Shown: in pieces, positions 1 to 12,895 of the stretch | How positions within the stretch are numbered: the first letter of the stretch is position 1 | How the letters are laid out: each line of letters begins with the position of its first letter | Assembly: GCF_042242105.1 (NCBI RefSeq) | Contig: NC_092014.1 | Location: forward strand, 13,955,874 to 14,019,873 | Length of the DNA stretch: 64,000 nucleotides | DNA from: Pempheris klunzingeri | Lineage: Eukaryota; Chordata; Actinopteri; Acropomatiformes; Pempheridae | Reading direction: 5' to 3' | The notes under the pieces: generated by a model | Told to the model about the DNA's origin: nothing | The model's input: only the letters and a program-made list of their open reading frames with translations | The model's database searches: none | Position numbers and translations under genes: made by a program

Positions 1-1755
1 GCGTTCAGCCCCACCAGCCCCATTTCCTGCACATATCCGGTCACAGTTGTCACTACGCTGTGATTCTCTGCAGACGTCTTCCTGATCGTTTCGTCGCACT
101 GCTCTGAACACTTTTTGTCGCACTGCTTTTTCAGCGCAGACATTTGTTTTTCGTGTTTTTCCCTCTCCTTCCACAGGTTGTCCTCGAGCTGTCTCTTCAT
201 TTTTTCCTCGCTCCCTCTGTGCTGCTCAGCTTTCATTTTCATGACCTTCAGCTCCTGCCTGAGGGCCTCTGCTCTCCTTTTCTCCATTCTCTGATTCTCC
301 ATCTGTATGTCCTTTTCTCTCTGGTATTCCTCCCTCTCACGTCTGAACAGGGCCTCCATTTGCTTTTTCTTCTCCTCCTCCTTCCTGCTCTGCTCCTCCA
401 AGCTCTGGGTGAGTTTATCGAGCTCTTTCTGCAAAGCATCTCTCTTCATTTCCTCCCTCTGCCTGATGGCCTGCTCTTTCTGTATCTGCTGAAGCTGCCT
501 CTCTCTCTCTTTCGTTTCATTTTCCACTCTATTCTGTTGGATCTTCTCCTCCATTGCTCTTCTCATTTTCTCCTCCCTTTCAGCCTGCTCCTCCAGCATT
601 TTTGTAACTTTGTTGAGCTTCTCTTGAAGAGCGTCCCTCTTCTCTTCTTCCTCTCTATGAATCTCCATCACTCTCACCATCTCCTGTATCTTCCTCTCCT
701 TCTCCTTCTTGTCATTCTCCTCCATCCCTTGTCTTAAGGCCTCCTCCAGGTTTCTTGCCAGTTTCTCCACCTTTTCCTTCTCCAGTTCCTGTTTCCTCTT
801 CAGCTCCTCCATCTCCTCCCCCTTTTTCAGCTGAACCATCTCTAGCTCTCTTTCATACCACTCTTTTATTTCTGCTTCCTGCTTCTTTTTTGACAGCTGC
901 TCCGTCTCATCCTGCAGCCTCCTCTGCTCCTGCAGCTCTTGAGCCAGATCCTCCTCCGCTTTCTGGAGCATCTTGCTGGTGTAGTAGCCTCCACCAGTTC
1001 CCTTCATCATGCCGTCCACTAAGGCAAGTAGCTCGGACACCTGCTCCTTGACCTTTGTGCTGTGGTTGTTGAAGACACAATACCTGCCCCCACATCCATC
1101 CACCAGCTCGGCCAGATCCCTGCAGCCATCCATCAGACAGCTCTTCACGGATGTCCCCTCCTCCAGAAGGTCTCCGTGGGTAAAAACCACCACAGAGAAA
1201 TTCAAAGCATGGGAACCCATTGCCTGTTTGATCTGCCGCACCACCTCTTTCTCCTCCTGAGTGAACCTCCCAATCTGAAAAACAAGAAGGAACACATGGG
1301 GCCCCGGATACAGGAGGCTAATACTCCTCCTCAACTCCCTTTGCACCTCCTGTGGCGTCTGATGAGTGTCCAGGAATCCCGGGGTATCCAGGAGCGTCAG
1401 GAGTCGACCACGAAACTCTCCACTGGCCCTGCGACAACATTGGGTGACGGATGAGCTGCCAACCTTTGAGTCAAAGACCTTACGGCCCAAGATGAAGTTT
1501 GCAGTGGAGCTTTTCCCACTGCCAGTCTTCCCCAGCAAAACCAGTCTGATCTCAGTGGAGGAGGAAGATGACTTCCTGCCTGAAGATACATAAAGGAAAA
1601 AGGTTATGTTTGCAATATAGAATGAAAAAGAAAGAAAGAAGCAAGCAGTGGGTTGTATTCAAAATAAAGAAAGAATCCCAAAATAAGTCCATATCCATAA
1701 ATCATTGCTTACCTGCGCAGCTGATGGAGGAAAGCTGCTTGCTGATGGACGACAT
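1..1755 (-). CDS. GIMAP/AIG1-family GTPase with long coiled coil, 5' part only
   Basis: Two exons are visible: 1713-1755 (start ATG at 1755, donor GTAAGC) and 1579 down to base 1, which stays open to the window edge. About 540 residues are seen and the C-terminus is missing. Seen: a G1/P-loop GKTGSGKS near residue 31, a G3 motif DTPG, the IMAP-family conserved segment ISLLYPGPHVFLLVFQIGRF and a G4-like THGD. After the G domain there are about 300 residues of Lys/Glu/Arg/Gln-rich coiled coil with an internal repeat of about 65 residues. Known of the family: GIMAPs are membrane-associated GTPases linked to lymphocyte survival, and teleosts have large, variable sets of them. Inference: a fish-expanded IMAP paralogue; I cannot say which member. 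It could be a pseudogene broken beyond the edge, but no stop or frameshift is visible here. Confidence 0.88.
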
Positions 1756-1808
1756 GTTGCCTCCAGTCACTTGCCCGTAAATTCAGTGCTAAAGTGAACA
1801 GCACATTG

Positions 1809-1815
1809 CTTTATA
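1809..1815 (-). promoter_or_regulatory. Possible TATA box of the GIMAP-like gene
   Basis: On the minus strand the sequence reads TATAAAG, about 55 bases upstream of the ATG at 1755. A start site 25-30 bases further on would give a short leader of about 30 bases. Position and match are good, but this is only a motif call. Confidence 0.35.
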
Positions 1816-4513
1816 GATCCCAACCCGGTGGGTGTATCTGGCCCTACAACATGTTTAACCCCTGTGAACTCTAACCATCACCATCACTGTGTTTTCAATA
1901 TCAGTCTGGAGATGGTGCAGCCCAATAGTCTGTCTCTGAACCACTCTTATCTCTGATTCAACGCACTCCAGCAAGAGGTCATGGTTCAGCTGAGGAAAAG
2001 ATGTGGGAAGCAAGCCGAGATACTGCATATAAGGGATTTCTGAATAAGCCGGGGGTCAGTGAGATCAAAGTCCGAATAGTCATTTGATCGTCGGGTCTCT
2101 TTCTCTTAAAAGTCAGCTGATTAGTTGCTGATTAGTTGGAACCACCAGAGATCAATGAAGTGGGCACTGTCCTGTCAGTGCTGAAGTCATGAGGGGGACA
2201 TAAAAGTTTGTACAAAATCTAATCACAATTCATCCAGTAGATGTTGAGATATTTCTGTCTGGACCAATGAGCCATGGCACTAACATGGCTAATACATGTT
2301 GTAAGTATCACGTCTCCACCTACGTTGTGTATCTGTCTGTCTTTTTGACTGTTTATATCACACTGGGGCTGAGACTTCAGATGGTCTGATGTCATTTATT
2401 TTGTGCCACAAGAGCAATAATATTAATTAAGAGTGGATTTTCTTTTGTGTGAGTGTTACTATCATTATTATTATATTCTTTTTGTGACTTTAAATAGAAT
2501 AAAATGAGAACTATTTAAAAACTGCCTGAAGAAACATTTTTAGTGAGTCAGGGTGGCGATGGGAGTCTGTTAATGGGAGCATCTATTTATAGAGATGAGA
2601 ATTAACTTCGACCTGAGCCTAGAATATTACTGAATGCTGTCTAATGTTATTTGTAAGTGATTAAAGAAATTAAAACACAAATTTCCCAACACCAGCGCTA
2701 AGATGTTTATTTTACATGTTTATAGTTTAAGGCATAAGACATAATGTTCCTGTTTGTCCTCTTTTCCTCTGTTTTTCACACTCTAATCTTGAATAATAGG
2801 GTTCACTTGTGGGGAACTATTGTTTGGCTCATTTATTGTTTTGACCAAAGGATTTTTTTTCCAACTAATGTCTTAGTGATTCCTTTTTTCAACAGTGTAG
2901 ATTTAGAAATGCCGTTATAAAGCAGTGGGCTTAACAAACTTTGTCCTGCAGAATAAATGTATCCTAAAAATCATGAAATCTTATTTAGTTTAAATGCATT
3001 TTTAACTATTTTTTAAACTACTGTACTCCACAAAAAGGATAGCTAATACATGTCTTCTATGTCCTTTAGTCTCTTAGGCATTTTCTAAATAAAATGTACT
3101 TACATGTTCACTTTGTTATGCATGGAGTTCATTGGGTAACTGAGTCCTTAATGTATGATTATAGTCTATTTGTTCTGTAGAAGCTCTTGGGGGAATGGAA
3201 ATGTCTTAAGAAATTAAACCAGGTTCACTGACTCGCTGTTGCAGAACTGTGTGTAGAGCTTCATGCTTTGTATGTGTGTGTGTGTGTGTGTGTCCTTAAT
3301 CACGCTTTATATGATTTCCAATAATTACATACATGTCATTATCCCAGAAGAGACACAAAGGCACATTCTTACCTGCCTGGTACTGATTGATTTATGTCTT
3401 CATCCATACTGACTGTTAATGTCGGATGTTAGTTCATCTTTCTAACCAGATGAAGGGAAATGACAACTTGTAGATGCAAAACCAATGATTATACAGAAAA
3501 GGTGTGAAGTAGTGAAAACAGAATTTATATGCAAAAAGCCAGAAATTTGCAGTTTTACTAAATGTATACATTTATCATGTACAACAAATCAGTGTTGTAA
3601 AATTAGCAAAAAAGGCTGGGACAGTGACTAAAACCGTATTTAATGACAAGATATCAAAGGGATTATTTTTACTGGACCACTGAGCAAAGCGTAAGTTAAC
3701 CAAAAGTACATCCACTGCTCCTGCTCTGGAGGTACGCTTTAATGTCTGAGTGTTGTATTAAAAGGTGAGGGATCTTAAGAAAGGTAAACATTCACCCTCT
3801 CCTTCAGTCTCACATTCAAGTATTCACGATTTATGTAAACCAATTTCTTAACATCTAGACTGGACAAAATGCTCCACCAATTTTTGCTGGCTTTTAATCT
3901 ATTTACCTTGCACGCTACTTCATGATGATCAGCATAAAAAGGGTCATGGGATCTGCCCTCTTTTTGATTAGAAATAAGTTTGTTTTTATGGGAAGCTTAT
4001 TCAGATCAGGCCTCGCATTGTAACTGACTTTGGAAAACAGCATCATCTGGTTTCCTAAAACGTAATGTAAGTAATGTAATGCCTATAGCTGGATGTCTGG
4101 CTGTAAGCTCATAAATAATGGAGAGTCTATGCATGTTCAAGGCAAGACCTAGATTGTCTTACCGCCCCACTGCTCCGTCACACATGCAAGCACACCTGAC
4201 GTTAACTAACCGAGAGGCTTTGATGATGAATTTCATGTGGTTAAATGGATGATTTGTGTGTGGTGACCTTGTCCTCTTTATGTCAAAGCAAAAAAACAAC
4301 AATGAACCTGTACAACCACACACACATACACACACACACGCACACACAGACACAAAACACAATACCGGCATATAAAAGGCAATTTCATTTTAGACAAAAA
4401 CAGTTTTGATCCATCTGATGTTCCTTAAAGTAAAAATGAGGTGACTCTTGAATAAATCTGAGGTCCAGTAATAATGGAGTATCAACGTTATTGTTAAGGT
4501 GATAAGGGACCTG
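1816..4513. other. Intergenic, GIMAP-like 5' side to chrna9 3' side
   Basis: I see no coding exon. The part next to 4513 should hold the chrna9 3' UTR, whose end I could not place. The stretch is AT-rich, with a (TG)n tract near 3270-3293 and a (CA)n-rich tract near 4317-4350. Confidence 0.6.
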
Positions 4514-7500
4514 TCAGGATGCCTTGGCAATGATAAGGATGCTCATGAGGAAGACCATGACGAAGAAGATCCACATGAAAAACCTATCCATCACCTTGGC
4601 AACCTTCTTCCACTCTGCTGCCTTGACACAAGTAGCTCTCTGCTCGCGGAAGCAGTTGGCGATGTACTGGATGTTCTTCACCACCTGAGGAGGAGACAGA
4701 GGGATGAACTAAAGCAAGCTCTTAAAAGAACTTTAGAGGAAGAGGAGTCATCAGATGAAGGGAGTAAAACCGTGTGCTCTGGTGATGCACCTGTTTGTGT
4801 TGGAGGCAGGGGCAGCAGCAGGGGCAGGTTGGGACTTGGAGTTTCTCTGAGGGAAAGAGGAGCTGTTCCTTCAGCCCTCCGTTCAGGTGCTGCAGGTTTT
4901 GTGGATGAGGAAGGGCCTGGTAGTCCAGGTCATTCCTCCTGATGTGGTGGTAGCGCTGTGCGTGCTCTCGCTTCCCCTCGCCCCTCTCCAGCCTAGAAGC
5001 GTGGTTGTTATGGTTGTTGTAATGGTGTCGGCTGCTGTTGGCGTTGCCGTTGGGCTGGTTTTTGGGATGCTTGTTGTGATGATGCATGCCGTGGCCGTTG
5101 CTGTACTTGTACTGGTCACTGTCGTGGTGGTAGATGCCGTCATGGTAACGGTCATCACGGTAGCTGCTCTTATCGCTCATAGGTTCCTCGGGGTACAGCG
5201 GGGTCCTCTCGCTCTCTGGCGTGGTGCAGTTCTCCCCCACCTCGTAGACGAAGAAGATTTTGGACATGTAGTCTATGATGAGCACCTTAGCCCAGTGAGG
5301 GACCGGCTTGGCCTCAGCACCACAGAAATGAATGTTCATGATGAAGATGGTGAGAGAGGTGGAGGCTGTGATCATAGTCATGGTGGCTATGTAGTACTTC
5401 CCTAGAGGACAAAGAAAATGAGAGGATTTATTACAGGGAAATACAGTCAATGAAAAATTCTGCATGATAAAAAAGATGAAAATAAGATCACAAGACAACA
5501 TTATGAGATAAAAAGTCAAAATCTAGTTTTTGTATCTCATAATGTTGACTTACTGTAGATATTTATTTTCATAATCCATCCATTTTACTCTTTTCCAGTG
5601 GAAATGGGCTTCTATAGTTTAAATTGTTCAATGATGAGGTAAAAGTGAATGCTAAGAATAATTCAAACCTATATAGGGCATGCTCTCTGCAGGAGGCATG
5701 CTCTCAGCCACCAACAACTGGAACACAGTGAGCGCCAGCAGCACAGTGACCCCGAGGGAAACCTTCTCCCCCGAGTCAGCCGGCAAGTAGAAGCCCAGCG
5801 GGGCCAGGAACGAGATGAGGAAGCAGGGCAGGAGTAAGTTGAAGATGTAGAAGGAAGAGCGGCGCTTCAGGAGCAGCGTATAGGTGATTTCAGTGTAAGG
5901 GTCGGAGCAGCAGCCGTACATCATGACGTTTCTCACTGCCGGCATGCCGTGACACTCCCACTCCACGTTGTCCACAAAGTCAGACAGGTCACCGCTGTCC
6001 ATACCCAGACTGATGTCCACCTGCACAGAGGACACACACGAACACAGAGAAAGTTGTGGGTATCCACACACATATGAATACACCCATATCAATCTAACAA
6101 CCACAATGATGATTACAAGTTTCTATGTGTAAATCCCTCTACATATAGTTTAAAAAGATGAGTTATTCACATTTTATTTATCTGTGTTATGGTCAGAGGA
6201 ACTGGAGCCAATAATAGGCTGGTACTTGACCTATGCTGTTACAGGGGCTAACATTGATAAATAGGCACTAAACCTACAGTATAAATAATCTGGAGTTTCT
6301 ATTCCACCAAAGCGAGCAACATGTAAACCAACATATAAGTAAGAAAAACATTTTGCTCCTAAAAATGTTTGGCCGTCATACTATTGATCTCTATGAAGCT
6401 CAAAGTTTCAAAGTGACTTAAAGCTACTTGCAGAAAGTGGATACAAGTTGTGAACTTTGACCTTTTAAGATTTTAAGGAGATAATTCTCTGTAAGCTCGT
6501 CACAATGAGCGACCACTCTCATATTGTCACAACCTTTTTCACAGTGTCGTTTACTACATTATCATCATAAAAAATATCAATTATAGCTGCCTTAAATATT
6601 TAATAATATTTTGGTAATAGCATGAGTGTTTCAAGTATTCTGTAAAAATGGTTTGCATTGTTCATATGGGTGATTTGGTATTTTTATCAGCTGTGAAAGC
6701 TTTTCCCCACTGGAATATATGGTAGCCATCTGAATTCCAACTGACTCCATTAAAGGAAAAATATAAATGCTTCAAAAGCCACATTTGAACAGTAAGAGTG
6801 TGGGCAGAGCATCACTTTTTAAGAGCCAGTCATCATTTAACATTATGACCAGTCTTTAACATGAACATGAACGTCTCATCCCCCTGCTTAAACACACCTG
6901 GTTGCCGTTGTAGGTCCAGGAGCCAAAGGTCAGGTTGCACTGCTGCCAGTCGAAGGGGAAGTAGGCGACGTCCACCACACATGTGCTCTTCGTGATCGCT
7001 GGGGAGTCCCAGATGATCTCTCCATTATAACGCAGCTTCACATTAGTGCTGGACGACTCTGCAGACTCATCATCTGCTCTACACAGACATACAGAGGGAG
7101 GGACACATTTGTAGATGCGTGCAAGCGATCAGAAACAAACAAAAACACGTATTTTAAGTCTGTTCTAGTCACTGACTTGTTGTACAAGACGATGTCCGGC
7201 TTCCAAACCAGGTCACTGGGGATGTTGATCATCTCAAGGTCGTCATAGTCCTCCTTATCCCACTTCAGGTATGCATCATGCCAGACCTGCCTGATCCACA
7301 GGTACGTGGTTAGCACCTGGTTCCTCTCATCCTACACACACACACACACACACACACAAATACATTTAGAGGGGGAGAGGCAAAATGTCTGAGAGGCTCA
7401 CAGAGGTGTAAATTAAACCTGCAATCTGCTCCTCGATAACTAATTCAAACAGACCACATGCAATAGTTTATACTCCACTACGATGCTGTTCACTGCTGGC

Positions 7501-8934
7501 CTCTGCTGGTCTCTACAGGAGCAGAACACTGTTAGTTTGTACACTATCAGAGCCAAACATTTGTTCTGTAGCTCTTAAAATAAAACCAAGAGCAAATTAA
7601 AATTACTCCACTGATTTACACATCAAAGTTAATTCATTAGTCACTTGGAGGTGTGCACAGCCTGTGAAAACTGTCGTACTTTGTCTTCTGTGGCTCTGAG
7701 GGAGCTCTATCAAGTCTGACTCAAAAGAGATCATCCGGATATCTCAGTTCAGGAATGGAGACTGTAAGTTTGTAACTGAAAGGTTTAGTTACAAACGGAG
7801 GGTGTGGAGTTTGGAGAGGGTCTAACAAAATTAGCAATACAGTTGCATAAAGGGACCCATGTCTCCCACTTCATGACAGTGAAGTACTTAAAATTCTGGT
7901 GTAATCCTAAAAGATTTGTTTGACTTTGACCTATGTCAGTCTAATTCAGCTATAACTGGTTCAACTTAATTCATATTTCTTATCAACATGGTTCTGTAAG
8001 TCTTTTACTGCTTAGAGCATCATCACCTCAGTGTGCTTTTCTCTTCACAGCATCTTATTTGCTAACCATTGATCTTGAATCTGTGGCAGTTATACATGAG
8101 CCATAAATTACAACAATAGATGTGATCTCTGTCTTCCTATAATCACCATAATCAGTTGTCAATTAGAAGTTTATCCTCTCAAACTCTGAAGCTGCCACAG
8201 GTTAGTCCACCTTAACAACTCGTGTTGAGGGCCAAGCATTGATCAGATCCACAGAAGGGTCAAAAATATACATAGGTTTTTTTCCAATATGTTTGTAATG
8301 ACTAACAAAATATTCAGTATAATTTCCAAATAATGTTAAGCTGCAGCTATAAATATATACATAGTTTTAGTCAGTGTCTGTGTCCTGTAGCTTTAATGAA
8401 GAGTTGAAACCAGATGACACAGAATATATGTATATGTGAAATTGTCATCCACAGTGAACCCATCAGAAGATTTTATTCTGTGGTTAAAGAGCCGGCCTGT
8501 AATGTAGGGGTTTGGGTAATGACACATATTTTCCTCTCCACTCACCATATCTTTGATCTGTGACAGGGTGATCTGCAGGGAGACATTGAGGGCTTTGTCT
8601 GTGTCCTCTACAGGTCTCAGAGCGTTGGAGTAGTCCTCCATCAGGTCATTCAGAAGTTTGCGGGCATAATGACCCTGAGCACCATGGGACACTAAGGGGG
8701 CAAGAGGAGAGCGGAGGCAGGTGGGCGCAACACCAAAGGTTACAACAGGCAGGAAAAAAAAACGGAATGGAATATGGAAAAATGTCAGAGAATTGCAGAG
8801 AAAAGAGCAGAAAAGGCAGAGTTGGCTTTACAAACACAGAACAAACTTGTGTGATGATTGTCAGATATAAACATCATGCAGAACTGACCTTGCACCAAAA
8901 GGCTGATCCAAACCATCAGCACTGCCTTCCTCAT
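4514..8934 (-). CDS. chrna9: Nicotinic acetylcholine receptor subunit alpha-9
   Basis: Ligand-gated cation channel subunit of the alpha-9/alpha-10 type (hair-cell and other non-neuronal nicotinic receptors). Exons on the minus strand: 8889-8934, 8546-8691, 7177-7331, 6898-7078, 5669-6020, 4791-5401, 4514-4684; 1662 nt, 553 aa, all GT-AG and in phase. Seen: a signal-peptide start [15 protein letters not shown]; the N-terminal alpha-9 motif [20 protein letters not shown]; Cys-loop cysteines C149 and C163; the vicinal Cys pair of alpha subunits in YGCCSDPY (213-214); TM1-TM3 in exons 5-6; TM4 in exon 7, ending IIAKAS. The M3-M4 loop is long and His/Asn-rich. Pore-region residues AESMPPAES look alpha-10-like, but the segment after M3 ([17 protein letters not shown]) and TM4 are alpha-9-like, and the position next to rhoh and n4bp2 matches human CHRNA9. 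Which teleost duplicate this is cannot be told. Confidence 0.92.
6021..6897 (-). other. chrna9: chrna9 intron 4
   Basis: AT-rich intron between the Cys-loop exon and the exon with the vicinal cysteines and TM1. I see no exon, repeat family or RNA gene in it. Confidence 0.7.
7332..8545 (-). other. chrna9: chrna9 intron 2
   Basis: Intron between exons 2 and 3. In the gene's sense it ends in a (TG)n run that replaces the usual pyrimidine tract directly before the acceptor TAG (see findings). Nothing else recognisable. Confidence 0.7.
7334..7358. repeat. (AC)n microsatellite at a splice acceptor
   Basis: Twenty-five bases of perfect AC. On the chrna9 sense strand this is (GT)n ending two bases before the 3' splice site AG of exon 3. 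Confidence 0.95.
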
Positions 8935-9197
8935 TTTCAACCAGTCACAAGCCGAGGGATCAATTATTCAGCAAAGCAGTCGCTGAGACAGCCAGGGTCC
9001 AAATCCAGAGCGTCACTCTATTCTGATCTCCATTTCTCCCCCTGCTGAGGCTGAACGAGCAGAGACCACAGAAAATTCGAGAAATCTTACATCCTGTCAG
9101 AAGCTCTGAATGCTTCGCTAGCTGTTAGTCGCAGTTCGCCTCTGTCACTGTCTCTCTGTGTGTGATCGCTGCTCTGGAACAGGACCTGGGGCTATCA

Positions 9198-9238
<41 letters not shown>
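9198..9238. repeat. (CA)n microsatellite upstream of chrna9
   Basis: Nearly perfect CA tract about 265 bases upstream of the chrna9 ATG. Confidence 0.9.
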
Positions 9239-9243
<5 letters not shown>

Positions 9244-10796
9244 GGTACACTGCAGTATCACATAGCACACAAGGACTGGGAGAAACGTGATGCCTGCAGC
9301 TCTATCCACTTGTGTACAAGACCACAACCAGCTGTATGACACACACACACTGAACCTTATTGCATTACACTGCTAATGACATGTGTCAGTCGCACACATA
9401 CAGTGACACTTTCTTACCTATGCTCAGGTCATCCAAGATGAACACACACACAAACACACGTCAGTGAGGATGTGACACATGTCATACACGGTACATTGCA
9501 ATGAACTTCACACAGATCCAGGATCAGGTTTCACCATGTAAATAGGAATCTTTAACATAAGAACAGTGAAGCTTTACACTGGTTGAAGATCAGTGATACG
9601 AGTAGATTTCATCCTTTCTTTGTCTGTAGGTCGTTGAAGAGATCAGTAACCACAAAGGGAGGCCAACTAATCAACCTTTGTAAAACCGACCTGCAGTTGT
9701 AACATCTGTAAGGTTTGGAGTATAGCGTGGACCATTACGGGAATATATTAGTATGCATAAAGCCTCATTTGTGTTACATGTTGTTTATACTTTGTCTTAT
9801 ATTATTTATGTATTTAGAAAAATTTGTCATGTTGTTTAATGACAGAATAAAAATACCAGGTTAAAGTATAATCGTGTATTCAAGAACACTAAACTATAAT
9901 AATAATATTACAAATAGTGCGACTGAGAAGAAAAAGAAGATGAAAAATAGTAAAATGTAAACCATGTGCATCTGGAAAAGAGCAGGGAGCAATGTACATA
10001 TTATCATTCAAAAGGGCAACAATAACTTTAATTCTCTTTACATGCATTGAATCAGCATTTTGTCTAAATTTACCCGTGGGTGTTTTTCCACCTTCAATTC
10101 TTTTTTGCTTAATTTTTTGAATATTGTCATTAAATGTTCAAAAGTTTGAGAAGCAGCTCAGTAAACCAAAAGGTTTCTGATTAAATATTATTCTAAGTCT
10201 CATTCTCCACTCAACAAGTCGTGTCAAGGTTCCCTATGAAGGTGGAAACAGTAGGAGAGCTGCTTCCTAGATGGTGTAGATGTGAGGCAGTTGTCAGCCG
10301 ACTTTATTTGCAATGGTTTAAAAATATAGTGTAATTTCATTTTAGAAAATCTGTATGGCATGTAGATAAATGTTTCTTTATATGTTGGATCATATGTACA
10401 GTAAATCTGGACAGACACTCAGAGCAATCACTACTGTTGACACTATTGTTTTAGAGCTGCATTTGGAAGCAATCACTATATTCATGATATTCAGTATATA
10501 TCTTTAATATGAGAACCACCAAGGTCAAATGTTGTGTTTTTATTATACAAGGCAGCTGCACCAAAAATCTGAAAAAGCACAGGATCCGTCTCTTATCCTC
10601 ATCTATTCATAATTTAATCTGAATCTCAGTGCTTCACCTCAAAAGAAGCCAACAGGGTCCTTGTAGTTTATACTAAAATGTAAACTACTGCATCAGTCTG
10701 ACATTGTCCTTTTGCAGAGCACCACTCAGAGTGAAATTATGTGTTAATGTGACACTTAGTTTCTGTGGTACTGAGCTCGCACAGAACAGGTGTTTC

Positions 10797-10826
10797 CTGT
10801 GTGTGTGTTTCTGTGTGTGTGTGTGA

Positions 10827-10876
<50 letters not shown>
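10797..10876. repeat. Compound (TG)n/(GA)n microsatellite
   Basis: TG-rich stretch passing into a GA tract with a few interruptions; a purine-rich strand of about 50 bases. Confidence 0.9.
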
Positions 10877-11008
10877 AAGGCAGACATAAGGAAACAGGCT
10901 AAATGTGTGTTTGTATGCTGAGCACTGAAAAGTATAACATAATGTATGCACTGTACAAAAAGAGGTGGCACATTGAGCTTGGTAAAAAATAATAGTGCCG
11001 TTTATCAG

Positions 11009-11010
<2 letters not shown>

Positions 11011-11044
<34 letters not shown>
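11011..11044. repeat. (GT)n microsatellite
   Basis: Perfect GT dinucleotide run, intergenic. Confidence 0.9.
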
Positions 11045-11050
<6 letters not shown>

Positions 11051-11589
11051 TGATGTTGTTGCAGTTAACTGGGGAGAGATACTGGGGCAGAAAAGGAAAG
11101 AGAATGAGGGAGCTTCAGAGGGTGAGGCATTAAGGGAAAGAAAGGGACTTTATATAACAATATATACTTATGCACACAGACTTCACCAGCTTCATACAGC
11201 TATCAGTAATGTTAAGTGAACAATGCTCGCCCGCCGTAGGACAAGTCATTTTAGGTTTACAGGACTTAAGTAACCTTTAGCAGTGTGTGAAAGTCTGGTG
11301 ATACTTGTATGTATTTTTCTCCAACATCCCTCAAAAAAATTAAACCAACAATGAACTGAAGCGACTAACAAGTATTCTCTGAGTAATTCTCTGAGTCTGA
11401 AGGGACATATTGCTCTTTACCACAGAGCTACATTCTGGGTGACATGGTCCTTCATTGCCTTTTTTTTACGGAAGACACTTTGACATATCACAGTATCAAA
11501 TCAGCATCAAACCATCAAATTAACGATGGCTGAATTCCATTTAGCTACATCAGTTTCAGGGCCCCGATTTTGTCGTCTCACTGTAGCAC

Positions 11590-11880
11590 TGTAAAAGTAA
11601 AAGTAAATTCTACAATGCAGAAATACTCTGTTACAAGTAAGTCCTGCGCTCAAAATACCGTAGTAAAATAACCTCAGATCCTAAGTAAAAGTACAAAACT
11701 ATTATCATGAAAATATCATAATATATTGGTACGTTAGATTTTCTATAATTACTGCGAATCTGTAAAGTAAAAAGTATAACATTTCCCCCTGAAACATACT
11801 GGAGTATAAGTATCATATAATGGAATTCAAGTGAAGAACAAGTACCTTAAATACACAGTACTTTGCACCACTGTGACTGG
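11590..11880. repeat. Relic of a common teleost dispersed repeat (family E)
   Basis: Contains phrases typical of a widespread fish repeat, such as CTCTGTTACAAGTAAGTCCT, AAGTAAAAGTACAAAACTAT and CATTTCCCCCTGAAACATA, ending near a CACCACTG motif. Recognised from memory of teleost sequences rather than by search. Related stretches lie at about 32420-32560 and 63540-63835. Confidence 0.5.
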
Positions 11881-12840
11881 AATAGGATTTACTGAGCATG
11901 ACAGAGAACTGGCTGACAACAATCAGCTGATTCACTAGTTATAGCAGATAAAGCACGTGTGGCTAGTACCATTAACCAAGGCCCTGTTCCATTTAGCTGT
12001 ACTATTAAGTCACACCAATGAGCCAGTATGTACAATACCACAACGCCTGTGCTCCTGGGGTAAGACATGTCAAAATGTCTGCTGTGAAAACGGCCTGTTC
12101 ATCAGCTCCTTGGATAACACATCACAGGCTCTTGAGAAGTAAGTAAGCTCAACCACTAATCGCTGACTCTGAAGTGGCTCTTCTGTGTGTGTGTGAGACA
12201 CAGAGAGAGGCATAAGGCATTGTGGTAGCTGTGGGAAAGAGCAGGATGAGAGAGTAGGCAGGTTAGACTCTGACAGTGTTTCTCTGTGTCACTTGTGATT
12301 CAAAAATTACCAACAGACTCACAGAAACTGTTTAAATGAATACTGAAGTTTGATCATGGGACTATATTACCAGACGATATGTAATAAACTCAAGAAGAGA
12401 GCCGTTTTCTGAATAATTTTCTTCATACTTGAGTGTCTGATGTCTTGCCATCTGCGTCACATGGTACAGTCCTCAGTGTCCTAATGAAACAACTTGTGAA
12501 AGACAATTATGATCTGAGCTTTATTATGATAATAAATACTATTATTACAGTTATTACTTCCAATAAGTCATCAGTATGCACCGACATATGCTGACTGTTT
12601 GGGGATTTTTGTCAAGTTAAGCTAGAGAGACTTTCATAAAGTGCTCCAGCTGATGTGAGGCTCCTGTGTGTGCGGTGTCTCCATGACGTCCTCCACGAGT
12701 GTGAATGGATGAAGGTTGTGCATGTAAGCACATGTCTGTGTGTGGTCATAAGAGACTGAATGAGTGAACGAGGGTGAGAACTGAGTAACTTATGGTCGGT
12801 GTGTGTGTGTTTGCACAAGTTAGACTATATAACATGCATA

Positions 12841-12842
<2 letters not shown>

Positions 12843-12891
<49 letters not shown>
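12843..12891. repeat. (GT)n microsatellite
   Basis: About 24 perfect GT units, intergenic. Confidence 0.92.

Positions 12892-12895
<4 letters not shown>

Noticed and set aside
144-737. 197-residue plus-strand Leu/Phe-rich frame
   Set aside because: It is the antisense of the GIMAP-like coiled coil, whose minus-strand frame has clear motifs and splice sites.
4887-5405. 172-residue plus-strand Val-rich frame
   Set aside because: Antisense of chrna9 exon 6; the hydrophobic run mirrors the His/Asn-rich loop codons.
4514-8934. Assignment as chrna10
   Set aside because: Part of the pore region is alpha-10-like, but the post-M3 segment, TM4 and the synteny with rhoh and n4bp2 favour alpha-9.
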